In this document: positions 8,833-17,186 of the stretch, one piece after another
Position numbering within the stretch: the first letter of the stretch is position 1
How the letters are laid out: each line of letters begins with the position of its first letter
Assembly: GCA_963754065.1 (NCBI GenBank)
Contig: CAVWFH010000018.1
Location: 1 to 64,000 of the forward strand
Direction of reading: 5' to 3'
From: JALORV01 sp963754065
GTDB taxonomy: Bacteria; Pseudomonadota; Gammaproteobacteria; Burkholderiales; Burkholderiaceae_F
DNA length: 64,000 nt
The notes under the pieces: generated by a model
What the model saw: the letters and a program-made list of their open reading frames with translations, nothing else
Database searches by the model: none
What the model was told of the DNA's origin: nothing
Position numbers and translations under genes: made by a program

Positions 8833-9017
8833 GCGTCGCTCGTGTACGGAAAGGCCCGGCAACGCGCGTTGGCGTGCTCGCCTTTGACGCTCGGCGGAGC
8901 GCGCGGCCGCTCCGGAGCGCAGCCGACTGATCAGTCTTGAGCGGTTCGCGCGATGCGCGAACCGTGCCGGAGCAGGTGCACGTGCACCGGCGCAGCCGAT
9001 GCGTACACCTGCGACGC
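8833..9017 (-). repeat. Composite 3'-end repeat, copy A (between FKBP gene and lolA)
   Basis: This 185-base convergent intergenic region is filled by a composite element. Read from the lolA stop (minus strand) it runs: GCGTCGC box and TGTACGC, hairpin 1 (CATCGGCTGCGCCGGTG), GCACGTGCA box, hairpin 2 (CGGTTCGCGC/GCGCGAACCG), CTCAAGACTG, then the core box TCAGTCGGCTGCGCTCCGG and GAGCGGCCGCGCGCTCCGCC. At the other edge, directly behind the FKBP stop, the head motif GCGTCGCTCGTGTACG occurs in the opposite orientation. The same ordered boxes occur at 15262, 34615 and 34879. Confidence 0.85.
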
Positions 9018-9644
9018 CTATTCCGTAAGGACATCCGCCCCCTTCGGCGGTGTGAAGCGGAAGGCGTCGGCGTCGAGCTTGGGATTGCGCTCGACCCGCG
9101 AGAAAGTGAGGCGGGTCGTCTGGCCGAAGCTGTCGATCAGCAGCATGGCGCCGGGCAGCCCGTCGCGGAAACCGATCTCGATTCGCTCGAACGGCGTGTC
9201 CTTCGCGCGCGGCTTGGCCTGGACCCATTCGAGCCCCTCGCGCGCGCCCGCATCGCTGACCTCGAACTCGCGTTCGAAGTCGTTGGATCCGAACAGGATG
9301 GACGCGGGGCTGGAAGGCAGGGCCGACGCGAGCTTGCGGATCGTCGCCTGGTTGAGGTCCTTGTCGAACAGTGTCAGCTGATTGCCATCGGCAATGATCA
9401 GCTGCTCGTACGGCTTCTCGTAGATCCAGCGGAACTTGCCCGGACGCTGGAACACGAAACGTCCGCTCGACTGCTGGGTTGCCGCGTCGCGCACCACGCG
9501 CTGCACGAACTCGCCGCGCGCACTTGTGGTCTGCGTCAGGAAATTGCGCAACTGGTCGATCGGGGCGGCCTGCGCCTGCGCGGCGAACAGCAGCGCCAGC
9601 CAAATCGTCCATCTGAAGGTTCGAAGCACGTGTTCCTTGGGCAC
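9018..9644 (-). CDS. lolA: Outer-membrane lipoprotein carrier protein LolA
   Basis: A 208-residue periplasmic chaperone that takes lipoproteins released by LolCDE and carries them to LolB at the outer membrane. A signal peptide is visible (hydrophobic FRWTIWLALLFAAQAQA, then APIDQL) with no lipobox, so the product is soluble and periplasmic. The mature part shows LolA features: ARGEFVQRV near residue 45, GRFVFQRPGKFRWIYEKPYEQ (in two pieces) and a late GFRDGLPGAMLLIDSFGQTT. The predicted start is a GTG at 9644 that shares a base with the ftsK stop (TAGTG). An alternative GTG lies five codons later. Co-transcription with ftsK is likely. Confidence 0.93.
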   Translation of the reverse strand: MPKEHVLRTFRWTIWLALLFAAQAQAAPIDQLRNFLTQTTSARGEFVQRVVRDAATQQSSGRFVFQRPGKFRWIYEKPYEQLIIADGNQLTLFDKDLNQATIRKLASALPSSPASILFGSNDFEREFEVSDAGAREGLEWVQAKPRAKDTPFERIEIGFRDGLPGAMLLIDSFGQTTRLTFSRVERNPKLDADAFRFTPPKGADVLTE

Positions 9645-11989
9645 TATCCGCCGTCGCGTGCCGGCACCAGGATCTCGCGATTCCCGTTACTCTGCATCGA
9701 CGAAACCAGTCCGGCCCGCTCCATGTCCTCGAGCAGGCGCGCAGCCCGGTTGTAGCCGATGCGCAGGTGTCGCTGCACCAGCGAGATCGACGCACGGCGG
9801 TTCTTGACGACGATCTCGACGGCCTGGTCGTATAACGGATCGGCCTCGCCTCCCGGTTGACCGCCGCCGCTTTCGTCGCCCTCGGTCGAGGGCGCATCGA
9901 GCACGCCCTCCACATACTGCGGCGCGCCGCGTTTGCGCAGGGTTTCGACGACGCGATGCACCTCGGCATCCGATACGAACGCTCCATGAACCCGCGTCGG
10001 CAGGCCGGTGCCCGGGGCGAGGTACAGCATGTCACCCTGCCCGAGCAGAGACTCGGCGCCCATCTGGTCGAGGATGGTGCGCGAGTCGACCCGGCTCGAC
10101 ACCTGGAACGAAATACGCGCCGGGATGTTGGCCTTGATGAGCCCGGTGATCACGTCGACCGAGGGCCGCTGCGTCGCCAGGATAAGGTGCATGCCGGAGG
10201 CACGCGCCTTTTGCGCGATGCGCGCGATCAGTTCCTCGACCTTCTTGCCGGTGACCATCATCAGGTCGGCGAGTTCGTCGATCACGACCACGATCATCGG
10301 CAGCGGCTCGAGCGGTTCGGCGTCTTCCGGGGTCAGCGAGAACGGGTTTTTCAGGATCTCGCCCTTCGCGCGCGCATCAGCCAGCTTCTGGTTGTAGCCA
10401 CTCAGACTACGCACACCGAGCTTGCTCAGCAGCCGGTAGCGCTTGTCCATCTCGGCGACACACCACTGCAGCGCGTTACCCGCCTCGCGCATGTCGGTCA
10501 CGACCGGGCACAGCAGGTGCGGAATGCCCTCGTAGACCGAAAGCTCCAGCATCTTGGGATCGACCAGGATCAGCCGCACCTGTGACGGGTCGGCCTTGTA
10601 GAGGATCGACAGGATCATCGCGTTGATGCCGACCGACTTGCCGGAGCCCGTGGTACCGGCCACCATCAGGTGCGGCATGCGCGCCAGGTCGACGACGACC
10701 GCCTTGCCGGCGATGTCCTTGCCCAAGCCCAACGTAACCAGCGACGCGCTCTCGTTGTAGACCGCCGAGCCCATGATTTCCGACAGCTTGACGACCTGGC
10801 GGCGCGGATTCGGCAGCTCCAGTCCCATCAGGTTCTTGCCGGGAATGGTCTCGACTACGCGCACCGACACCAGCGACAACGAGCGCGCGAGGTCCTTGGC
10901 GAGGTTCACGATCTGGCTGCCCTTGACGCCGACCGCCGGCTCGATCTCGTAGCGCGTGATCACCGGCCCCGGGTACGCAGCCACGACCTGGGCTTCGACG
11001 TTGAAGTCGCGCAGCTTCTTCTCGATCAGGCGCGACGTGAATTCGAGGGTCTCCGTCGACACGTTCTCGACGGCCGGAGGCGGCTCGTCGAGCAGGTCGA
11101 GCGCGGGAAGCCGCCCGTCGGCCATTTCCGCGAACAGTGGGACCTGCTTTTCCTTCTGCTTGCGCTCCGAAGGCTTGACGTGCGCAGGCGGCCGTTCGAT
11201 GTGCACAGGCGGCGCCTCGTCGATGCGTCCGCGCTCCTCCGCCAGCGCCGCTTCGCGCAGCTTCGTCGCTGCCTCCCCGATTGCGCGATCCTCGGCCTCC
11301 TCGCGGCGCTGCTCGGCGCGGCGCGAGAAACCTTCGATGAAGGTGCCGAGGCGCTCCGCGACCGTAAGCCAGGAGAAATCGAGAAACAGCGACAGGCCAA
11401 TCGCGATCGCGACGAGGAAGATCACGCTGGCCCCGGTGAAGCCGATGCCCGCCTGTACGCCTGAGGCGATGGCATTGCCGAAGATGCCGCCTGGCGCTCC
11501 CGGCAGTGCGGCCTTCAGGTTGTAAAGCCGCAGGGCTTCGAGACCCGTCGCGCCCGCGATCAGCACCAGGAAGCCCACGCCGTGGGCCCAGGCAGGCAGG
11601 TCGTCCGACAGGGGATCGGCGCCGACCGCCACGCGGTGCAAGCGCCGGAAACCGCGCGCAACCGTGACGAGCATCCCGAGTGCCAGCAGGTAGGCCGACA
11701 ACCCGAAGAGCAGGAGCGCGACATCCGCGACCCAGGCCCCGAGCCGCCCCCCGAGGTTGCTGACGGGTCCGGCCGCGACGGAGTGCGTGAAGCCCGGATC
11801 CTCCCGGCTGTAGGTCAGCAGGACAACCAGCAACGCCACGGCGAGCAGGGCACCTACAATCCAGCGCGCCTCGGCCAGCAGGCGCGCCAGGCGCGGATTT
11901 CCGGGAGTAGCTGCGGGCAGGCGCGACCGGACCCAGGCGCCATCGGACACCGAGCCGGCCACGCGTTCCATACCAGGGCGTGAAGACAT
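9644..11989 (-). CDS. ftsK: DNA translocase FtsK
   Basis: A 781-residue septal DNA pump that moves chromosome ends through the closing septum and activates XerCD at dif. Four hydrophobic segments lie between about residues 40 and 210, followed by a short Ala/Glu-rich linker, the motor with Walker A GTTGSGKS near residue 440 and Walker B LIVVVIDELADLM, and the C-terminal gamma winged helix (ISLVQRHLRIGYNRAARLLE). The linker is short compared with E. coli FtsK, as is usual outside enterics. The ATG at 11989 lies only about 8 bases from a TATAAT hexamer on the same strand, so translation may instead start at the ATG at 11971 (MERVAGSV). Confidence 0.95.
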   Translation of the reverse strand: MSSRPGMERVAGSVSDGAWVRSRLPAATPGNPRLARLLAEARWIVGALLAVALLVVLLTYSREDPGFTHSVAAGPVSNLGGRLGAWVADVALLLFGLSAYLLALGMLVTVARGFRRLHRVAVGADPLSDDLPAWAHGVGFLVLIAGATGLEALRLYNLKAALPGAPGGIFGNAIASGVQAGIGFTGASVIFLVAIAIGLSLFLDFSWLTVAERLGTFIEGFSRRAEQRREEAEDRAIGEAATKLREAALAEERGRIDEAPPVHIERPPAHVKPSERKQKEKQVPLFAEMADGRLPALDLLDEPPPAVENVSTETLEFTSRLIEKKLRDFNVEAQVVAAYPGPVITRYEIEPAVGVKGSQIVNLAKDLARSLSLVSVRVVETIPGKNLMGLELPNPRRQVVKLSEIMGSAVYNESASLVTLGLGKDIAGKAVVVDLARMPHLMVAGTTGSGKSVGINAMILSILYKADPSQVRLILVDPKMLELSVYEGIPHLLCPVVTDMREAGNALQWCVAEMDKRYRLLSKLGVRSLSGYNQKLADARAKGEILKNPFSLTPEDAEPLEPLPMIVVVIDELADLMMVTGKKVEELIARIAQKARASGMHLILATQRPSVDVITGLIKANIPARISFQVSSRVDSRTILDQMGAESLLGQGDMLYLAPGTGLPTRVHGAFVSDAEVHRVVETLRKRGAPQYVEGVLDAPSTEGDESGGGQPGGEADPLYDQAVEIVVKNRRASISLVQRHLRIGYNRAARLLEDMERAGLVSSMQSNGNREILVPARDGG

Positions 11990-11997
11990 GGGAGACG

Positions 11998-12003
11998 ATT
12001 ATA
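11998..12003 (-). promoter_or_regulatory. Possible -10 hexamer for ftsK
   Basis: A perfect TATAAT on the minus strand, 8 bases before the annotated ftsK ATG. No good -35 is seen at 16-18 bases. If used, the transcript would be nearly leaderless or would start translation at the internal ATG at 11971. Confidence 0.3.
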
Positions 12004-12157
12004 GAAGTCCGCCCCTCGCCGGCCCGGCAGCAACCGGCCGGAACTCGGCGGCAACTCCCTCGATTTCGTCGCATCGGGGCCTGTTTCGCGCCCGGCAGCC
12101 ACCACTTCGTCGCGCGGCATTGCAGTAAGTGCGGCAGGCTCGCAAAATCCGCTTTCA

Positions 12158-13297
12158 ATGGCCTCGGTAATCACCCTACCCGCCTACGGGACCATCCCAC
12201 GCGAGCGTTCGCCGGCCCGGGCGGCGTTCGCGCGCGTGTTCAACCTGCGCAGCATCGCGGTCGTCTTCTACTTCTGCTTCGTGCTGCTGCTGGGTCGTTT
12301 CGTGATCGGCCTGAGTTACGAACCGCTCGACATCTGGGCGTTCAATCTGGTGCGCTACCTGCGCCAGACGATGATCAGTGCGACCCTCTTGCTGCTGGCA
12401 ATCGCCTGCGTCGAGTCCTTCGTCGCCGCCCGCCAGTTGAGCGCGCGCGCCGCGCTGACGCTCGGAATCGCGGTGTCGGTACTCGCCGCCGCGGTCGCGC
12501 TCCCGATCCGGGTCTGGGTTGCTGGCAGCCCGATGTCCAGCATGGCGAAAGAACCTTTCTACTTCCTGCAGATCTGGACGCTGTGGTCCGCGGTCGGATG
12601 CATCGGATACTGGCTCTTTCACACGATCAATTCCGAGGAGTCGTCGCGCACGCAACTGGCCGACGCCGAATGCCGGCGCGAGAGCCTGCAGGCGCAGATG
12701 GTGGAGGCCCGGCTGAGCGCGCTGCAGGCGCAGATCGAGCCGCACTTCCTGTTCAACACGCTGGCCAACGTCAAGCGCCTGTACGAAACGGCTCCGGCCC
12801 GGGGTCGCGAAATGCTTTCGAGCCTGATCAATTATCTGCGAGCGGCACTGCCGACCATGCGCGAACCGGGATCGACACTGGCACGCGAACTCGAACTGGT
12901 GCGGTCCTTTCTCACGATCCTGCAGATGCGCATGGGCGACCGGCTGGCGTTCTCGATCGATTCATCGGCGGACCTCGGCGCGGCACGCGTTCCACCGATG
13001 GTGCTTCCCACGCTGGTCGAGAACGCGATCAAGCATGGCCTGTCGCCGCTGCCCGAAGGCGGCCGCATCGACATCCGCACGGTCATGGACAGTAACCGGC
13101 AACTGGTCATCGAAATCGCCGATAACGGCGCGGGCTTCTCCGGCAGCGGTGGCAGCGGCGTCGGCCTCGCGAACACGCGTTCACGGCTCGCGGCGCTGTA
13201 CGGCACCGATGCGTCGCTCGCTCTGTCGATGGCGAGCCCGCGTGGAGTCGTCGCCACAGTGCGGCTACCGCTGCAGTTCCAGGAGGCGTCGACATGA
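12158..13297 (+). CDS. LytS/AlgZ-type sensor histidine kinase
   Basis: A 379-residue membrane kinase. Several hydrophobic segments occupy residues 30-160, then a coiled linker, then the His_kinase domain with QIEPHFLFNTLANVKRL, placing the phosphoacceptor at His196. The ATPase part has the N box LVENAIKHGL, DNGAGF, and GVGLANTRSRL, all intact. It is followed by a paralogue lacking these residues and by a LytTR response regulator that overlaps the latter, so the three likely form one signalling operon. It is divergent from ftsK. No ligand can be inferred; the short periplasmic loops suggest sensing within the membrane or of membrane state. Confidence 0.9.
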   Translation: MASVITLPAYGTIPRERSPARAAFARVFNLRSIAVVFYFCFVLLLGRFVIGLSYEPLDIWAFNLVRYLRQTMISATLLLLAIACVESFVAARQLSARAALTLGIAVSVLAAAVALPIRVWVAGSPMSSMAKEPFYFLQIWTLWSAVGCIGYWLFHTINSEESSRTQLADAECRRESLQAQMVEARLSALQAQIEPHFLFNTLANVKRLYETAPARGREMLSSLINYLRAALPTMREPGSTLARELELVRSFLTILQMRMGDRLAFSIDSSADLGAARVPPMVLPTLVENAIKHGLSPLPEGGRIDIRTVMDSNRQLVIEIADNGAGFSGSGGSGVGLANTRSRLAALYGTDASLALSMASPRGVVATVRLPLQFQEAST

Positions 13298-13352
13298 GGC
13301 CATCGAGCCTGCCCACAGGCGCATCCCGATCCCTCCCTGCAAAGGCCACGCG

Positions 13353-14501
13353 ATGAGCGCCGTACTTCCCCGCTCCGAAGCACTGGATCACGGTCCGCGC
13401 GGCGTCGCCCGCTGGGTTCGCGCCTGGTCGAAGATGGGTACGCGTCACGTGGCGGCCTGGCTGCTCGCCAGCACGATGATGTCGGTGGTCGACTTCACGG
13501 CCTTGATCGACAAGCTCGACAAGCCTGGCGTGTCACTGCTGATGGCGTTCGACATGCTTTCATCCTTGGTCATCTTTGGCGCGACGCTGCTCGCCTGGGT
13601 CGCAGCCACGGACGGCGCGCCGATCAATGGCCGTGAGCGCAATGCTCGTGTCGCGTGGGCCATCGTCATCGGCGCCGTGGCCGCTGCCTTCATCCTGGTG
13701 CCGCTGATGCGCGCGATGGAAATCGATGCGCTGTGGTGGGAGATGTCGGGCAAGACCAAAGCGCAGCCGGGCCTGGGCCTCGTTCTGCTCGGCAATTCGA
13801 TTCACTTCATTGCTTGGTCTGGACTGTTCGTTGCGGCGGCAGAAGTGATCCACCGCCGCTCGCTTACCCACGAGGCTATTCGTGTGGCCCAGCGAGAGCA
13901 CGCGACGCTGTCGCGCGACGTGCTGGAGTCGCGACTTGCGGCAATGCAGGCGCAGGTCGAGCCGCAGTTCCTGTTTGACACGCTGGTCGACATCGAGCGG
14001 CTGTACCAGAAGGACACCGCCGGCGCGGCCGACAACCTGGATCGCCTGATCACCTACCTGCGCGTTGCCCTGCCGCGCCTGCGCGAGGCGGGCTCGACGA
14101 TGGCCGCCGAAATCGAGCTGGTCGAGGCCTATCTCGATGTCGTGCGTTCGTTGCACAACGGCTCCCCGTCGCTGACCGTCACCCTGGCGGATGACTGCCG
14201 TGAAGCGCGCTTTTATCCGATGCTGCTGCTGCCGTTGGTACAGCGCGCGGTCCGCGGCAGCATGAACAACGTGCCCTCGGGCATACGCATCGGCGTGCAG
14301 CGCGCGGGCGTCGACATCGCGATCGTGCTGCGGGTCGCTGCCCCCGGAGGCTGCACCGAAGACCGCGAGATCGCACGCGTGCGCGAACGCCTGTCGGGCC
14401 TGTACGGCGCGCGCGCGTCGCTGGATTGCATCGAGTTGCACGGCGACACGACTCAGATCACGATGCGGATTCCAGGAACACCGGCGAACCTGCAAGGATG
14501 A
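13353..14501 (+). CDS. Degenerate LytS-type kinase-like protein (predicted pseudokinase)
   Basis: A 382-residue paralogue of the preceding kinase with the same layout: hydrophobic segments at about residues 30-170, then a His_kinase-like region and an ATPase-like region. The phosphoacceptor His is replaced by Gln205 (QVEPQFLFDTL), and the usual Asn two residues later in the motif is Asp. The N box is VQRAVRGSM instead of VENAIKHGL, and neither a DNGxGF nor a GxGLxN box is recognisable. The frame is intact over its full length and overlaps the regulator gene by ATGA, so it is a maintained protein rather than a broken gene. It may heterodimerise with the active kinase or regulate it. I chose ATG 13353; the frame is open upstream. 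Confidence 0.82.
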   Translation: MSAVLPRSEALDHGPRGVARWVRAWSKMGTRHVAAWLLASTMMSVVDFTALIDKLDKPGVSLLMAFDMLSSLVIFGATLLAWVAATDGAPINGRERNARVAWAIVIGAVAAAFILVPLMRAMEIDALWWEMSGKTKAQPGLGLVLLGNSIHFIAWSGLFVAAAEVIHRRSLTHEAIRVAQREHATLSRDVLESRLAAMQAQVEPQFLFDTLVDIERLYQKDTAGAADNLDRLITYLRVALPRLREAGSTMAAEIELVEAYLDVVRSLHNGSPSLTVTLADDCREARFYPMLLLPLVQRAVRGSMNNVPSGIRIGVQRAGVDIAIVLRVAAPGGCTEDREIARVRERLSGLYGARASLDCIELHGDTTQITMRIPGTPANLQG

Positions 14502-15256
14502 GTGGTACGACAGCCATCGTTGCCGAAGATGAAGCGACGCTGCGTCATCAGCTGGTCGAGCAGCTCGGCCAGCTCTGGCCGGAGCTCGACATCGTGGGCG
14601 AAGCCGCGGACGGCGTGCAGGCCTTGCGGCTGCTCGACGAGCGCCAGCCGGACGTCCTTTTTCTCGACATCCAGATGCCAGGAGCTACGGGACTCGAGGT
14701 GGCCCGCCAGGCGAACGGTCGCTGCCACGTCGTGTTCGTTACCGCCTACGACCAGCACGCCGTTGCAGCCTTCGATCAGGGTGCCATCGACTACGTCCTG
14801 AAGCCGGTGTCCGCGGCACGCCTATTCACCGCGGTGAGCCGCATCAAGCAGCGCCTGGGCACGCCGCCGGCGCGCCTGGATTCGACACTGAATCAGCTCG
14901 GCGCAGCCGCGCCGGCAGCGAGCGGCAAGCAGGCACTGCGATGGATCAACGCCTCCGTCGGGCAAAACCTGAAGCTCATTACCGTCGACGAGATCACCTA
15001 CTTCCAGGCCGACAACAAGTACACCCGCGTGGTGACGGTCGAAGGCGAGGCACTGATCCGCAAGCCGCTGAAGGAACTGGTCGAGGAACTCGATCCGGTC
15101 CAGTTCTGGCAGATCCATCGTTCGACGCTGGTCAACGCCACGGCCATCGCCGGCGTCACTCGCGACTTCCGCGGTCGCATGATGGTCAAACTCAAGTCAC
15201 GCCCCGAGACCTTGCTCGTCTCCGACACCTATACCCATCTGTTTCGGCAGATGTAA
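14498..15256 (+). CDS. LytTR-family response regulator
   Basis: A 252-residue regulator. The receiver domain (residues 1-120) has the acidic pocket EDE near residue 10, the phosphorylation Asp in VLFLDIQMPG near residue 58, Thr in VFVTAYD and Lys in LKPV. A Gly/Ala-rich linker leads to a C-terminal LytTR DNA-binding domain (ITYFQADNKYTRVVT, FWQIHRSTLVNATAI, LLVSDTYTHLF). Its start overlaps the stop of the pseudokinase gene, indicating coupled synthesis with it. Targets are unknown. A copy of the composite repeat begins 5 bases after the stop. Confidence 0.92.
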   Translation: MSGTTAIVAEDEATLRHQLVEQLGQLWPELDIVGEAADGVQALRLLDERQPDVLFLDIQMPGATGLEVARQANGRCHVVFVTAYDQHAVAAFDQGAIDYVLKPVSAARLFTAVSRIKQRLGTPPARLDSTLNQLGAAAPAASGKQALRWINASVGQNLKLITVDEITYFQADNKYTRVVTVEGEALIRKPLKELVEELDPVQFWQIHRSTLVNATAIAGVTRDFRGRMMVKLKSRPETLLVSDTYTHLFRQM

Positions 15257-15261
15257 TGGCG

Positions 15262-15414
15262 GCGTCGCTCGTGTACGCGAGTCCCGGCTATGCCGGGACT
15301 CGCCCGTGCACTCGCTCCGAATAGCAAGCCGGCTGCGCTTCGGAGCGGCCGGGCGCTCCGCCGAAGTTCAACGGCACGGCTCCCTCCCCGGCCCTCCCTC
15401 CGAGAGTGAGGGTG
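15262..15414 (+). repeat. Composite 3'-end repeat, copy B (after LytTR regulator)
   Basis: Begins 5 bases after the regulator stop with GCGTCGCTCGTGTACGC. Hairpin 1 is GAGTCCCGGC-TAT-GCCGGGACTC, then CCGTGCACTCGCTCCG. A short spacer replaces hairpin 2. The core follows as GGCTGCGCTTCGGAGCGG and CCGGGCGCTCCGCCGA, then TCAACGGCACGGC, a CCCTCCC-rich stretch and a small CCCTC/GAGGG hairpin. The order of boxes matches copies at 8833, 34615 and 34879, whereas the hairpin arms differ in sequence but keep pairing. Confidence 0.85.
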
Positions 15415-15464
15415 CAACTCAACGTGATCCAGCGGGTGGGATTGGGGCCGGCCACAAGCATTAC

Positions 15465-15497
15465 TTGAGGGATCTGCAGGGCACCCCCACTTATAAT
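15465..15497 (+). promoter_or_regulatory. Candidate promoter of trxB
   Basis: A perfect TATAAT at 15492-15497 lies 26 bases before the trxB ATG. The nearest -35-like hexamer, TTGAGG at 15465-15470, gives a long 21-base spacer, so the -10 is more convincing than the pair. Confidence 0.4.
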
Positions 15498-15523
15498 TCG
15501 TTGAATTGCTTGGGGGGTTCTAC

Positions 15524-16513
15524 ATGGCTGCCAAAAAACATGCGCGTGTTCTGATCCTGGGTTCGGGACCGGCTGGCTACACGGCCGCGGTCTACGCGGC
15601 GCGCGCGAACCTGAAGCCGGTGCTGATCACCGGTCTGGCCCAGGGCGGACAGCTGATGACGACAACCGATGTCGACAACTGGCCCGCCGACGCCAGCGGC
15701 GTTCAGGGGCCGGACCTGATGGCGCGCTTCCTCGCCCATGCCGAGCGCTTCAACACGGAAATCGTGTTCGACCAGATCCACACCGCCAAGCTCACCGACA
15801 AGCCGATCCGGCTGATCGGCGACAGCGGTGAGTACACCTGTGACGCGCTGATCATCGCCACCGGGGCCAGCGCGATGTACCTCGGACTGCCGTCCGAGCA
15901 GGCCTTCATGGGCAAGGGCGTGTCAGGCTGCGCAACCTGCGACGGTTTCTTCTACAAGAACCAGGACGTGGCGGTCATCGGCGGCGGCAACACGGCGGTC
16001 GAGGAAGCACTGTATCTGTCCAACATCGCAAAAAAGGTCACGCTGGTCCATCGCCGCGACAAGTTCCGCGCCGAGCCGATACTGGTCGACCATTTGATGG
16101 AGAAAGTGAAGGAAGGCAAGGTCGAGTTGAAGGTGCACAGCGTGCTCGACGAGGTGCTTGGAGACGACTCCGGAGTCACCGGCGCCCGCATCAAGAACGC
16201 CCAGACCGGGGCCGCGCAGGACCTGGCGCTGCAGGGCGTGTTCATCGCCATCGGGCACCGGCCGAACACGGAGATTTTCGCCGGCCAGCTCGACATGGCC
16301 AACGGCTACATCATCACGAAGACTGGTCTTGCGGGCATGGCGACCGCTACCAGCGTGCCCGGCGTGTTTGCCGCAGGTGACGTGCAGGACCATGTCTACC
16401 GGCAGGCGATCACGAGCGCGGGAACGGGCTGCATGGCCGCCCTGGACGCGCAGCGCTATCTCGAGAATCTGCAGCCGGCAACGGTCACCGCCGGCGAAAC
16501 GATCGCGGCCTGA
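15524..16513 (+). CDS. trxB: Thioredoxin-disulfide reductase
   Basis: A 329-residue flavoenzyme that reduces thioredoxin with NADPH. The FAD-binding GxGxxG is in LGSGPAGYTAAVYAARA near residue 12; the redox pair is Cys136/Cys139 in SGCATCDGFF; the NADPH-binding GGGNTAVEEAL follows; and the C-terminal FAD motif AAGDVQD precedes YRQAITSAGTGCMAA. The length is standard. The ATG at 15524 sits after a GGGGGG ribosome-site-like run and 26 bases after a TATAAT. The Smr-domain gene follows after 22 bases, an arrangement common in betaproteobacteria. Confidence 0.97.
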   Translation: MAAKKHARVLILGSGPAGYTAAVYAARANLKPVLITGLAQGGQLMTTTDVDNWPADASGVQGPDLMARFLAHAERFNTEIVFDQIHTAKLTDKPIRLIGDSGEYTCDALIIATGASAMYLGLPSEQAFMGKGVSGCATCDGFFYKNQDVAVIGGGNTAVEEALYLSNIAKKVTLVHRRDKFRAEPILVDHLMEKVKEGKVELKVHSVLDEVLGDDSGVTGARIKNAQTGAAQDLALQGVFIAIGHRPNTEIFAGQLDMANGYIITKTGLAGMATATSVPGVFAAGDVQDHVYRQAITSAGTGCMAALDAQRYLENLQPATVTAGETIAA

Positions 16514-16535
16514 GGCGTCCGGATGAGGAAGACCG

Positions 16536-17186
16536 ATGGCCGCGCGCATCAAGGACTTGTCGCAACTCGCGCCGCTGCGTGAGTCGCTGAACCGCGCGGC
16601 GCAGGAGCGTGAAGCCGCCGCCGCGGAACATCAGCGCGTCGCCCGGGAACAGCAGTCGGCCGCGGACGAATTTCGCTCCATGGTCGGCGCGGTCACGCCG
16701 CTGGCCATCAGGCGGCGCGTCGAACACGACCGTCCGCCGCATCCGCCGATTCCACAAAAGCGTATCGAGGACAACCAGCAGGTCCTGATCGCGTCGGTCT
16801 CGGACGAGTTCGAGATCGACACGCTGTTGCACACGGACGCGGAACTGTCATTCCGGCGCCCCGGCGTCGGCCCCGACGTCCTGCGCAAGCTCAGGCGCGG
16901 CGAGTGGGTGATCCAGGATCACCTCGACCTGCACGGAGCGCGCGTCGACGAGGCACGCGAGCTGCTGGCGGGCTTCCTGCGCGAGGCGTTGCGACGCGGC
17001 CTGCGCTGCGTTCGCGTCGTCCATGGCAAGGGCCTGGGCTCGAAGGACAAGCAGCCTGTGCTCAAAGGCAAGGCACGCGTCTGGCTGGCACAGCGCGAGG
17101 AGGTGATCGCCTTCTGCCAGGCGCGTCCGGCCGAGGGCGGCAGCGGCGCGCTGGTGGTGCTGCTCCGTCCGGCGCAGCGGCCGTGA
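16536..17186 (+). CDS. Smr-domain protein
   Basis: A 216-residue protein. Residues 1-50 are a charged coiled coil (Gln/Ala/Glu/Arg-rich), residues 50-110 a linker, and from about 125 a Smr domain with LDLHGARVDEAR and RVVHGKGLGS, the two signature motifs. Stand-alone Smr proteins of this type (YdaL/SmrB-like) are endonucleases on RNA or DNA; E. coli SmrB cleaves mRNA at collided ribosomes. Whether this one does so is inference. Its stop overlaps the next start as GTGA. Confidence 0.85.
   Translation: MAARIKDLSQLAPLRESLNRAAQEREAAAAEHQRVAREQQSAADEFRSMVGAVTPLAIRRRVEHDRPPHPPIPQKRIEDNQQVLIASVSDEFEIDTLLHTDAELSFRRPGVGPDVLRKLRRGEWVIQDHLDLHGARVDEARELLAGFLREALRRGLRCVRVVHGKGLGSKDKQPVLKGKARVWLAQREEVIAFCQARPAEGGSGALVVLLRPAQRP

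Noticed and set aside
9644..12157. A dif site or clustered KOPS near ftsK
   Set aside because: No 28-base dif-like palindrome was recognised here; KOPS-like octamers cannot be judged in a single window.
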